The notes under the pieces are model-generated. The model saw only the letters and a program-made list of their open reading frames with translations. It did no database searches and was not told the DNA's origin. From assembly GCA_013289855.1 (NCBI GenBank), contig JABCZD010000010.1, forward strand, positions 113,298 through 177,297: a DNA stretch of 64,000 nucleotides. Reading direction: 5' to 3'. This stretch comes from Acidobacteriota bacterium (lineage in GTDB: Bacteria > Acidobacteriota > Terriglobia > Acidiferrales > UBA7541). How positions within the stretch are numbered: the stretch's first letter is position 1; every line of letters starts with the position of its first letter. Shown here piece after piece: positions 18,282-26,270 of this stretch. A program made the position numbers and the translations under genes.

Positions 18282-18823
18282 CCGCTTTCGATACTCTGAA
18301 GAGCAACATCAGGGGCAGGGGAGAGTAAGCCTACAAGTACACAACGCAATACGCAGTATTACTTACGTTCTGGTACGGCCCCTTTACAGAGCATTTCTGT
18401 TTAGTGTCTCTTCTTGCAAATTCGTTTCACCCTATGGCCATGTTTTTCGTTTTCCCCGCGCGATAAACGCGGGAAGAACCATTGCCAAGGGAGGTAGGTC
18501 TCCGTCAAACAGGCCCGTTAGAACGAATATGTTACGCAGGAACGCCCTCATCGCTAGTAACTCTTCTGAGTGACACCAAGTTGGCGGAGCATATTCTGCT
18601 TCCCAGGCTTTGCTTCCCCCGTTTTGCTTCCCAAGATTTGCTTCCCTTGATCCACCTCCCTCACTTCCATTCCCTCGCACAAGCTGCCCTGTATAAGTTC
18701 ACCTTTTGGAACGACCTTCGAATGCGCGACCACGCTCGGGTCACCTACAAAATGCGACTAGCGCACCTTGTGTCGCGGGCATATTACCTTGTGCGACTCG
18801 GGCAACTTTAAGGGAGGGCGAAC
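18282..18823. other. Divergent regulatory region of the His/Glu-rich cluster
   Basis: 542 bases separating the LuxR-type gene from the first cluster gene. Besides the 14-bp-period array (18595-18678), it contains ACCTTGTG twice, at 18765-18772 and 18786-18793, exactly 21 bases apart and just before the ribosome site GGGAGGG of the first gene. I see no protein-coding signal here. Confidence 0.5.
18595..18678. repeat. 14-bp-period tandem repeat array (candidate operator array)
   Basis: Four units beginning at 18595, 18609, 18623 and 18637 share T(T/C)TGCTTCCC followed by four variable bases, at an exact 14-bp period. Two further units at 18651 and 18665 keep only the TCCC core at the same phase. 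The array ends about 145 bases before the first cluster gene. A regulator array and a simple minisatellite are both possible; the variable four-base spacers with a fixed core favour protein binding. Confidence 0.65.
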
Positions 18824-19978
18824 ATGGCGAACAGCTATGAGGCCGCGTTGGACAAAGAGCTCGCTCACGAACTTCACGAGAGCGAAGAGGAACTTGAGTG
18901 GGAAAGCCATGAGAGTGGTGCCGAAGGCGAAGGCATCATGGGCGCTATCGGCAACGTTCTCGGCGGCCTCTTAGGCGAGGGCGAGAGTGAGGACGAGTTC
19001 GAGCAGCACGAGCTGCATGAACTCCATGAAGCCCACGAATCTCACGAAGCGCACGAATCCCACGAATTCGAGGACGAGGGCGAGTTCGAGTGGGAGTCAC
19101 ATGAAGGTGGTGCCGAAGGCGAAGGCATTCTGGGCAGCATCGGCAACGTTCTCGGCGGCTTGCTCGGCGAAGGCGAAGAAGAGTCGCACGAGTTTGAAGA
19201 AGAGTCGCATGAGTTCGAAGAGGAGTCGCACGAACTTCACGAGCTGCACGAATTTGAAGGTTCGCATGAAGCCGGCGAACAGTTCTTCGGAGGCTTGGCG
19301 CGCCGGATCGGGCGTTTCGTTAAGAAGGCCGCGCCGCTGTTGAAGAATATCGCCAAGGTGGCGGCTCCGATGGTCGGCACGGCCATAGGCGGTCCGTTTG
19401 GCGCGGTGCTCGGCAAGGTGGCTTCCTCGGCGCTCGGCGAAGGCGAATACGAGCAGCACGAATTCGAAGCCGAAATGGAAGGCGAGTTCGAATCGCACGA
19501 GGCCTCGCACGAAGTGGCGCACGAGATCGCCTATCACGAGACCACACAACACGAAGCACTCGCCGAAGTGATGGCCGAAGCCGCCGCCACGGAAGCGCAC
19601 GAAGGCGAGGCCGAAGCCATGGCCGGAGCCTCGGTGATGACCACCATGTCGCCGGCGGATCGCCGCGCGCTGCGCAGAATTCTTCCTCATATGGTGCGCG
19701 GAGTGGCCATTCTCACGCGCATCTTGCGCCGCCGCCGTACCTCGCGCCCGGCCGTGCGCGCCATTCCGACAATCGTGCGCCGTTCCGTAAACACGCTGAA
19801 GCGCCGCGCCGCCGCCGGCAAACCGGTTACGCGTCGCGCCGCCGGACGCGCCATGGCAACGCAAGTGCGTCGCGTGCTCGGCAATCCCGCAGCGTGCACC
19901 GCGGCCATTGCGCAGAACGTGCGAGCCAGCCGTGTAATGTCCCGGCGCCGTCCAAGCGCGCGCAAAATTCGGGGCTGA
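18824..19978 (+). CDS. His/Glu-rich low-complexity protein with cationic C-terminal domain
   Basis: 384 residues, no recognised family. Residues 26-55 and 89-118 are near-identical copies of a unit ending in IGNVLGGLLGEGE. Between and after them are tripeptide repeats of His-Glu-X (HELHELHEAHESHEAHESHE, about residues 62-81; SHE/EFE repeats 121-145). Residues 155-204 are a Gly/Ala-rich amphipathic stretch (RRIGRFVKKAAPLLKN, then AAPMVGTAIGGPFG) like membrane-active peptides. Residues 205-270 are again His/Glu-rich. Residues 280-384 are strongly basic, and 289-355 match the next gene's product. No signal peptide. The ATG follows GGGAGGG. First gene of a co-directional cluster. His-Glu repeats could bind Zn or Ni (inference). 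Confidence 0.8.
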   Translation: MANSYEAALDKELAHELHESEEELEWESHESGAEGEGIMGAIGNVLGGLLGEGESEDEFEQHELHELHEAHESHEAHESHEFEDEGEFEWESHEGGAEGEGILGSIGNVLGGLLGEGEEESHEFEEESHEFEEESHELHELHEFEGSHEAGEQFFGGLARRIGRFVKKAAPLLKNIAKVAAPMVGTAIGGPFGAVLGKVASSALGEGEYEQHEFEAEMEGEFESHEASHEVAHEIAYHETTQHEALAEVMAEAAATEAHEGEAEAMAGASVMTTMSPADRRALRRILPHMVRGVAILTRILRRRRTSRPAVRAIPTIVRRSVNTLKRRAAAGKPVTRRAAGRAMATQVRRVLGNPAACTAAIAQNVRASRVMSRRRPSARKIRG

Positions 19979-20023
19979 TCCAAGCAAATCGTTTTCAAGC
20001 CAATTGGCTACGGAGAAAAACTG

Positions 20024-20737
20024 ATGGCTACACCTGCGTATGAATACGAGTTCGAAGCTTTGCCCGAGTTGGAATCGGAATCCTTTGGAGAGTCTTCTCA
20101 CGAGTCTCTCCACGAACTGAGCCCGATTCGCAGGGTCTACCCGGACGCCATGATGGAGCACATGGCGCACGAAGTAGCAGAGGCGGAAAGCGAGCAGGAG
20201 GCTGCGGAAGGATTTCTACCGTTGATCCCGCTGGTGGCCTCGAAGTTGCTGCCGCTGGCCGCGAAGGCTTTGCCAAAAGTGGCCAAGCTCCTGCCGAAGA
20301 TTACCCGCACGGTGAACCACGTCACGCCGCAGCTTACTCGCGGGGTCTCGCAGATCACGCGCACGCTCTTTCGCAATCCGCACACCCGTCCACTGGTGCG
20401 CACCATTCCAAGCATCGCGCGGCGAACGGTGGCGCACATTGCACGCCAGGCGGCGTCGGGCCACACGGTGACGCCACAAGCTGCGGTGCGTACGCTGGCG
20501 AATCAGACGCGCACGGTGTTGCGCAATCCCAAACACCGCGCGCTGGCGGTGCGCCGTTCCCACACGCTGGACCGCCAGGCGCATCGCATCGTCGGTACTC
20601 CGGCGCCCGCGGCCCCGACGGTGACCGGCACCACAGTCTTGGCAACACCTCACTGCAGTTGCGGTCGCACGCTATCCCAAGCGCCCAAGCGTATCGCCGC
20701 GCCTTGCTGCCGGCTGTGCGGACAGTTGGTGAGGTAA
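20024..20737 (+). CDS. Glu/Tyr-rich protein with shared cationic domain and C-terminal Cys knuckle
   Basis: 237 residues. The N-terminus is acidic and aromatic (AYEYEFEALPELESESF), then a helical Leu/Lys/Pro segment (about 64-95: LPLIPLVASKLLPLAAKALP) that could be amphipathic. Residues 103-170 match residues 289-355 of the preceding protein (both read RGV...TR.L...RP.VR.IP.I.RR, then VT..AA.R..A.Q.R.VL.NP). A C-terminal CSCG...CCRLCG (211-233) looks like a zinc knuckle that the first protein lacks. No signal peptide. Starts 45 bases after the previous stop, with GGAG upstream, and ends 6 bases before the metallopeptidase gene: an operon. Function unknown. Confidence 0.8.
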   Translation: MATPAYEYEFEALPELESESFGESSHESLHELSPIRRVYPDAMMEHMAHEVAEAESEQEAAEGFLPLIPLVASKLLPLAAKALPKVAKLLPKITRTVNHVTPQLTRGVSQITRTLFRNPHTRPLVRTIPSIARRTVAHIARQAASGHTVTPQAAVRTLANQTRTVLRNPKHRALAVRRSHTLDRQAHRIVGTPAPAAPTVTGTTVLATPHCSCGRTLSQAPKRIAAPCCRLCGQLVR

Positions 20738-20743
20738 GCCTCA

Positions 20744-22090
20744 ATGGCCACCGCTTCCGAAATTCTCCCGCTGGAAGGGCCGCCGGAAGTCTCTCCGGCC
20801 TCCCAACCGCCGCGCGTCGCCGCATCTTCGAATGCGGATGAAACCAGGAACGCGTGGATCGGGGCGCAGTCGCTGAACCTGACGCGTCACGCGGCGGCTT
20901 TGCAGCCCTTCAAGCGCGAAGAGTTCGGAACCGGCGCGGAAGTTCCCTCGGAGGCTCACATCCAGGCGGTGAACTCGCTGATCACCACGCTGCGCCGCGG
21001 ATTGATGCAGATGTCGAAACGGGTTTCGCAAGCCACCAAAGCGGCGCTCGCGGAGCCGTCCACCAGCCGCCTGCAAGAGTTGATGCAGCGCAAAAGCAAA
21101 GCCCACCATTGGGTGCAAGGCATCGAGCGTATCTGGGATTTTTATCTCGAACTCTTTGGCCAGCGGCAATCGAAATATGCCAATTGGCTGCTCAGTTGCG
21201 ATCGCATTGCCATGGACTGCTATCAGGTTGCGTATATGGGCCTGGGCAAAGCGCGTTCGATACCGTATCCGCCGCCGTTCAGTTACATGCGCACGGGATT
21301 TTCGCCGGCCACGTTTCGCCGCGGCATTCCCATGACGCGCCTGGGCAAACAGCTGAATCCGTTTCCGCTGGTGCAATTGCCGTATCACCGGCTGATCAAT
21401 CCCTGGACGCTCGGCGCGGTGCTGCACGAGGTCAGCCACAATCTGCAGAGCGATCTCGGGCTGAGCCGTGACGTTCCCAAAGCCATCGCCATGCGCTTGC
21501 TCAAAGCCGGAATGAGCCGCAGAGTGGCCGCCACCTGGACGCGCTGGAATCGCGAAATGTTCGCGGACATGAGCGGATTGCTGCTGGGAGGGCCGCAATT
21601 CGTCGGCTCGCTGATGGATGTAGTTGGGCGCGCGCCGGAAACTACGGTCGCCTTTAGCCCACGCGGACCTCACCCGACGCCCTATTTGCGGCCGCACATT
21701 AACTTTGAACTTTTGCGGCGTATCGGTTTCTCCGAAGAAGCGGATCACTACCGCAAGGTGTGGACGAGAACTTATCCGAGCGCGGCGGAAGGCGACATCC
21801 CGAAAGAAATTCTGGATACCTTTCCGGAAGCCAACAAGCTCGCGGTCGACACCGTTTGCTTCCGCCCGTTTCCGTCGCTGGGGAACAAGAGTTTGGCGCA
21901 AGTGATACGTTTCGAACGCAAAGAGCACCAGATGATCGACGAGGCCGCGCGACGCCTGGCTGCCGGCATCGATCCCGGAATTATTCCGGCGCGTTTTCTG
22001 ATCGGCGCCACGCGGGTGGCGTTGGATAAGCGCCTGGCACGTCCCGGCGTGATCATGCGGAATTTTTATCAAGAGCTGACGAGGAGATAG
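20744..22090 (+). CDS. Putative zinc metallopeptidase (HEXXH) of unknown family
   Basis: 448 residues. HEVSH at residues 228-232 gives two His ligands and the catalytic Glu, and NREMFADMSG (about 269-278) supplies a plausible third ligand (Glu271) with an Asp four residues on, the gluzincin arrangement. The helix before the motif (WTLGAVLHEVSHNLQ) is typical. The N-terminal 110 residues are helical and low in hydrophobics; there is no signal peptide or transmembrane segment. Clustered with the two low-complexity proteins (gaps of 6 and 3 bases on either side), so it may process or assemble them. Protease identity is inferred from the motif only. Confidence 0.7.
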   Translation: MATASEILPLEGPPEVSPASQPPRVAASSNADETRNAWIGAQSLNLTRHAAALQPFKREEFGTGAEVPSEAHIQAVNSLITTLRRGLMQMSKRVSQATKAALAEPSTSRLQELMQRKSKAHHWVQGIERIWDFYLELFGQRQSKYANWLLSCDRIAMDCYQVAYMGLGKARSIPYPPPFSYMRTGFSPATFRRGIPMTRLGKQLNPFPLVQLPYHRLINPWTLGAVLHEVSHNLQSDLGLSRDVPKAIAMRLLKAGMSRRVAATWTRWNREMFADMSGLLLGGPQFVGSLMDVVGRAPETTVAFSPRGPHPTPYLRPHINFELLRRIGFSEEADHYRKVWTRTYPSAAEGDIPKEILDTFPEANKLAVDTVCFRPFPSLGNKSLAQVIRFERKEHQMIDEAARRLAAGIDPGIIPARFLIGATRVALDKRLARPGVIMRNFYQELTRR

Positions 22091-22093
22091 GTC

Positions 22094-22660
22094 ATGGCGC
22101 TGGAAGCAGCCTTCGCAGATCTGACCGCCCAGCTCGACGGGTTGCATGGGCTTCTCGAGGGACTCAGTCTGACCACGGGCGTGGACCGGTCCGAACGCGA
22201 AAGTCCCATGCTGGTGGACAGCATGCACGACACCGTCGTCGAATTGCAGGGCTGGCTGAAGAACGCGCTTGCCGAGGCCGTCAAGGCCGAGAAGGCCGTC
22301 GGCCCGCGCATGGACCTGAATCGCGCACGACGACAATTGACCGCTTCGCAAGAAGCCTATCAAAAGCTGTCCGAGGCGATTTCGGTGAACTTGCTGCCCT
22401 ATGACAGAGTCGCGGAGCTGCTGCAGTTCGGAGAGGAAAACGGCTCCCAGTGGAGCAAATGGGCAAACACCGTCTGGCAGTGGCTCGAGCGGTTTCCCAG
22501 TCAATTGCACGCTGTAGCCCAAGCCTATTTTCGCGCCTGGCAGGAGCTCACCGAGCGCGCCGGGAGCAGCACGGTGTCGGTGCAGTCCACGTCCATCGGG
22601 CAGCAGATCACGGCGACGGCGCCGGCGGAAAAAGAGTATGAAGTTGAGGGTTTGACTTGA
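22094..22660 (+). CDS. Helical/coiled-coil protein of the cluster
   Basis: 188 residues, no recognised family. Mostly helical: LTAQLDGLHGLLEGLSL (about 10-26), then LQGWLKNALAEAVKAEKAV (about 51-70) and ARRQLTASQEAYQKLSEAIS (about 77-96) have coiled-coil spacing. A Trp-rich amphipathic helix follows (about 118-133, WSKWANTVWQWLE). The end is Ser/Thr-rich and closes with KEYEVEG, an acidic/Tyr tail like those on other cluster proteins. The gene starts 3 bases after the metallopeptidase stop codon, so the two are almost certainly cotranscribed and possibly partners. Confidence 0.7.
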   Translation: MALEAAFADLTAQLDGLHGLLEGLSLTTGVDRSERESPMLVDSMHDTVVELQGWLKNALAEAVKAEKAVGPRMDLNRARRQLTASQEAYQKLSEAISVNLLPYDRVAELLQFGEENGSQWSKWANTVWQWLERFPSQLHAVAQAYFRAWQELTERAGSSTVSVQSTSIGQQITATAPAEKEYEVEGLT

Positions 22661-22768
22661 ATTGCCGAACGCGTCGGGTTGTCACTGGCGCGGGAAGCAT
22701 TGGACGTAATCAGAAATCGAGCACGGCGCGCCGGGAAGAAAAGTGAACCTGGGCGAAGGAGAACAATC

Positions 22769-24781
22769 ATGCCATTGACAGTGGTGGACTGCCAAGTAAC
22801 TGTGAGTTCAATCACGCTCGTGTTCTCGGATCCCGTGGACCCACCTTCGGCCACAAATCCGGCCAATTACTCCGTGTTCGATCCCAGCGCGAATGCAGCG
22901 GCGCTTCAGGTGCTTACGCAGCTCACCGCGGTAATGCTAACCCCGGCCGGCATTGCCAACGTACCAGCCACGCCTAACGTCGTTGTAATTCCATTTCTGG
23001 TTCCTGCCGCTCCGGGCTTGCCGCCGTTCAATCTGGGAGACTGGGTTACGGTAAAAGTATCCGGCGTAAACGCAACGCCGGGCAGTGGCATCGCCGGCAT
23101 CGGAGTGCCCGGGCAGGCGATCGGCGCCGCCGTCAACGGAAAGCACGCCCTGAGAATTGCAGATTGCGTGGCTTCGCCAAGCAGCGTGGTGGTTTATTTT
23201 TCCGAGCCCTTGGACATACCTAATCCCGTGGGCAACCCGGCCAACAACCCGAATTTGGCGGCCAATTACACCGTCGCACTACAACCACCTGGTCCGGCAA
23301 TCACCGTAGCCAATGCGACCTACGACCCCGCGAAGAAGGCAACGTACCTGCAATTGAGCGGCAACATTCCGCAACGTGGTCAGTGGGTGACCGTCAAGGC
23401 GTTGACAGTCACCTCCGGCGGAATAGCGATTTCCAATAACGGAAAAGACACCTTCTTCGTTCGCGTGAATGGGGAACAACGGGCCGATGGCGATGACGAG
23501 ATTCTGGAAGAAGCCGGGCTTCGCCAGGCGCGCGCTGCCGAAGAGGGCGTCGCCTACCCGACGATGACCGAAGACGTGGGTTTGCCACCCTCTTCTTCCT
23601 ACGGCACCACCGGCGGAGGCGGCGGCGCGACTGGCGGTACCGGAGGCTCCGGCAGAATTTCCGCTGGTCCGGCCGCGACGCAGGCCATCTCGCAAGTGCT
23701 GGGCTGGAAGCTCAATGACAATGATCCGGCGGCCTTCGTCGGCGCACTCACGCAGTCGTTCACGCTCACCGAAGTGGACGGCCACACGCAGGCGACGTGG
23801 ACGCCGCGCAGTTACACCGTCCAGACCGACCTTTCCGGCGGCATCACTGGCGCCCAGGCCAGCATGTACGCGCGCGCGCAAGAAGCGCTCGATCAGTCCG
23901 TGCCGCTACTGAACGGGCTGTACGCGCTGAATCCGGACGCCGATCAGGAAATGATCGACGCGCTCAAAGACATCATTCAAAGCCAATTCACCGAACTGGT
24001 AAACGAATTGGGCACGCTCGGCGGGCCGCGTCAATTCCGCGTCAACCAATATTTCCATCTCCTGATCGACCTGCAAGCACAAGGATCGCAACCGCCCACT
24101 CTGTCCTCCGGCACCGAGCCGGACACCATCAAAGGAAATCTCGGCCGCTTGCGCGATGAGCTTTCCGTCATGTCCACCAGCAAGTTCATCAACACCATCG
24201 ATGACGAACAGGACATGACCAATTTCCGCATCCTGTCCGATTATCTGACGTCGCTGGCGCAGACTTGGATCAACAACTATCAATTCTTCGGCCTCGATAC
24301 CAAGCAACCGTTCCTGGGCACTCAGCTGGTTCTGCTATCCCGCCAGCTGTCCGTAATTTCGGACACCGTGAACGAAGTGCGCTTCACGCTGGACTCTGTG
24401 TTCATCAGCCAAGCGGAGCGGCAAACGCTGCAGCTTGAATTCACCAGCGGCGATCCCGCGTTGTTCGTGGAAGATTTGCTGCAAATCTCGCAAGACTTTT
24501 CGCAGGTGGAAGGACCGCAGCTCATCCAGAATGCCGGCAAGCTGGGCGTCGGCGACGGCTTCTTGCCAGTGGTGCGGAATCTCCGCCGCCTGGTGCACGA
24601 AGCCCGCAATCCCGCGAACGCCCACAAACTGCCGGACGGTTTCCGCACCATTCGCGTGAGAAACGCGTTTGATGATCTTCACGATCAGTTCTTCGAACTG
24701 GAGCGCATGGCCGCCGGAGTCTCGCGGAAAACGCCTCCCCGTCCTTTCCAGGGCGGGCGGGCACGGCCAAAGAAAATTTAG
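22769..24781 (+). CDS. Protein with two Ig-like domains and a helical C-terminal half
   Basis: 670 residues. Two tandem beta-sandwich domains of the SwmB/Ig-like type (about 5-110 and 125-225), each with a 'VVVYFSEPLD' or 'ITLVFSDPVD' strand and an NPANYSV-type loop. A Gly/Ser-rich linker (about 262-285) follows, then about 350 residues of helices (LNGLYALNPDADQEMIDALKD, LVLLSRQLSVISDTVNEVR) and a basic Pro-rich tail. I chose ATG 22769 because AAGGAGA lies just upstream; the frame opens 90 bases earlier. No signal peptide, which is unusual for Ig-like domains and fits the rest of the cluster. Function unknown; possibly structural. Confidence 0.75.
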   Translation: MPLTVVDCQVTVSSITLVFSDPVDPPSATNPANYSVFDPSANAAALQVLTQLTAVMLTPAGIANVPATPNVVVIPFLVPAAPGLPPFNLGDWVTVKVSGVNATPGSGIAGIGVPGQAIGAAVNGKHALRIADCVASPSSVVVYFSEPLDIPNPVGNPANNPNLAANYTVALQPPGPAITVANATYDPAKKATYLQLSGNIPQRGQWVTVKALTVTSGGIAISNNGKDTFFVRVNGEQRADGDDEILEEAGLRQARAAEEGVAYPTMTEDVGLPPSSSYGTTGGGGGATGGTGGSGRISAGPAATQAISQVLGWKLNDNDPAAFVGALTQSFTLTEVDGHTQATWTPRSYTVQTDLSGGITGAQASMYARAQEALDQSVPLLNGLYALNPDADQEMIDALKDIIQSQFTELVNELGTLGGPRQFRVNQYFHLLIDLQAQGSQPPTLSSGTEPDTIKGNLGRLRDELSVMSTSKFINTIDDEQDMTNFRILSDYLTSLAQTWINNYQFFGLDTKQPFLGTQLVLLSRQLSVISDTVNEVRFTLDSVFISQAERQTLQLEFTSGDPALFVEDLLQISQDFSQVEGPQLIQNAGKLGVGDGFLPVVRNLRRLVHEARNPANAHKLPDGFRTIRVRNAFDDLHDQFFELERMAAGVSRKTPPRPFQGGRARPKKI

Positions 24782-24941
24782 TACCGGTTCGAGGTTCTTC
24801 GGGCAACGCTTGGCGCAGCCCGGAGGTTTGTAATCGGAACCCCGAAACTGATGTACGTCTTGCATCGATGGGAAGAGAGAACGAAGGAATTGCCTGCAAA
24901 GCTCTGGAATTTTGCGGGCGCATAGCAAGGGGGCGGACAAA

Positions 24942-26132
24942 ATGGCCACGGAAAAAGATTATCAAAGCCTCTATGACCGAATTGCGGCGTTGCGCGAACA
25001 AGTCGCCAATAAACTCTCGGCGGACTTGATCGCGAATCCGCAACTCGCGGACGCCATCAACCAGCAAATCGATGATTTGCTGGCGTCGGTGGTGAACGCC
25101 GACGAAAAGGCCACGCCGCCGCCAGATAAAGGACTGGCGCAACTCGCCGGTATCGGTCCGGATGCCGCCAAAGATCTGGGCGTCACGCGCATCCCGCCGG
25201 GCGTCGAACCGTACGACGAGACCATCACCTCCGAGCGCATCATCGCCACCGGCGACGTCTATTACATTTACCAGCACGAAAAGATTGGCGTCTTCCGCGT
25301 CGTGCAAAAGTTGCAAGAACTTTTCCGCGCCGGCACCGTTCGTCTCTCCGGTGGCCAGGGCGCCTACGCGCTGTATCAATTCGATCGCCGCGAAGTGCTG
25401 CGCTACACGCAGCGTGATCGCCTCGCCGCGTATCGCCGCGTATTCGGCTACGGCGGCGGGCCAGTTCCCACCGGTTCACGAGCCAACACCGACTTCCACA
25501 AACTCTTCGCGCATTTCATCCACCAGGTGACACTCTTCTGGCGCGACAAGCGCATCTCTGACGTGATTCGCGAGCGCGCCTACGATCCCAGCTTCGGTTC
25601 TATCGCGATCGTGCGCCGCTCCGGTCTCGATCTGCGCAACAATTTGAAGTGGCTGTCTTTCGGCCACCTCAATGTGCTGCGCGTGGAAGTCATGCAGCTC
25701 CTCGAAGAGGCCTTCAAAATCCTCAACTCCGACGACATCAAGCGTTTATTTGGCGCGGACAACGCCTGGGACGTGGTGGAAGAAGTGCTGATCCGCTATT
25801 TCAACGAACGCCTCGTCACATCTCCCCGTCAGCGCATGGGCGTCACCGGACGCGAAGTTCTCCGCTGGCTCGCGCAGCCGCACATTCTGCAGACCGCGCG
25901 TTCGCAATTTGAAACCCTACTGCTCGAAATCGCTGAGTATTCGGAAGAGTGGCTCACCAGTGCGCAAGCCATGGGCCTCGCCGGTCGTCCCGCGACGGCC
26001 CGCGTGCTGCCCTGGACGCAATCGTCGCCCATCCCTCCGGGCGACCCATCGAAGCAAGTCGCTGGCGTGGCCAGCCCGCGGCGGGCTCCAGCAAGAAGTC
26101 CGCGTGCGCATGAGTACGAGTACGAATATTAG
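24942..26132 (+). CDS. Helical cluster protein ending in Glu-Tyr repeats
   Basis: 396 residues, unrecognised. The N-terminal helix pair (residues about 5-60) is followed by a Gly/Pro linker and a mixed domain containing YYIYQHEKIGVFRVVQKLQE, then a helical region (about 215-350) with LRNNLKWLSFGHLNVLRVEV. The last 40 residues are Pro/Ala-rich and finish with HEYEYEY, echoing the YEYEFE start of the second cluster protein and the KEYEVEG end of the fourth. The start chosen has AAGGGGG upstream; an in-frame ATG ten codons earlier lacks this. No signal peptide or membrane helix. Confidence 0.72.
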   Translation: MATEKDYQSLYDRIAALREQVANKLSADLIANPQLADAINQQIDDLLASVVNADEKATPPPDKGLAQLAGIGPDAAKDLGVTRIPPGVEPYDETITSERIIATGDVYYIYQHEKIGVFRVVQKLQELFRAGTVRLSGGQGAYALYQFDRREVLRYTQRDRLAAYRRVFGYGGGPVPTGSRANTDFHKLFAHFIHQVTLFWRDKRISDVIRERAYDPSFGSIAIVRRSGLDLRNNLKWLSFGHLNVLRVEVMQLLEEAFKILNSDDIKRLFGADNAWDVVEEVLIRYFNERLVTSPRQRMGVTGREVLRWLAQPHILQTARSQFETLLLEIAEYSEEWLTSAQAMGLAGRPATARVLPWTQSSPIPPGDPSKQVAGVASPRRAPARSPRAHEYEYEY

Positions 26133-26270
26133 AGCTTCACATTTTGCTAGCCGGAACGCGCGATTTACCGGCACTGAAGAAAGTTCATAGCAGTACGCCA
26201 AGCCATTTTTGAGATTGGTTTTCGCGCGTCCTGATATCAGGTAAGAAAGCGAATGCTTGGAGGAATTTCC

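Noticed and set aside
18595..18678. CRISPR array
   Set aside because: Units are only 14 bp with four-base spacers; no cas genes. Likewise the 13-bp array at 41421-41498 has no spacers.
19097..20170. 357-residue minus-strand open frame opposite the His/Glu-rich gene
   Set aside because: Its Phe/Val/Arg repeats are the antisense of His-Glu codons. The plus frame has a strong ribosome site, a paralogue next door and operon spacing.
20741..22522. 593-residue minus-strand open frame
   Set aside because: Runs antisense to the metallopeptidase and coiled-coil genes; composition is Arg/His/Gln-rich without domains, while the plus strand has a HEXXH motif and tight operon spacing.
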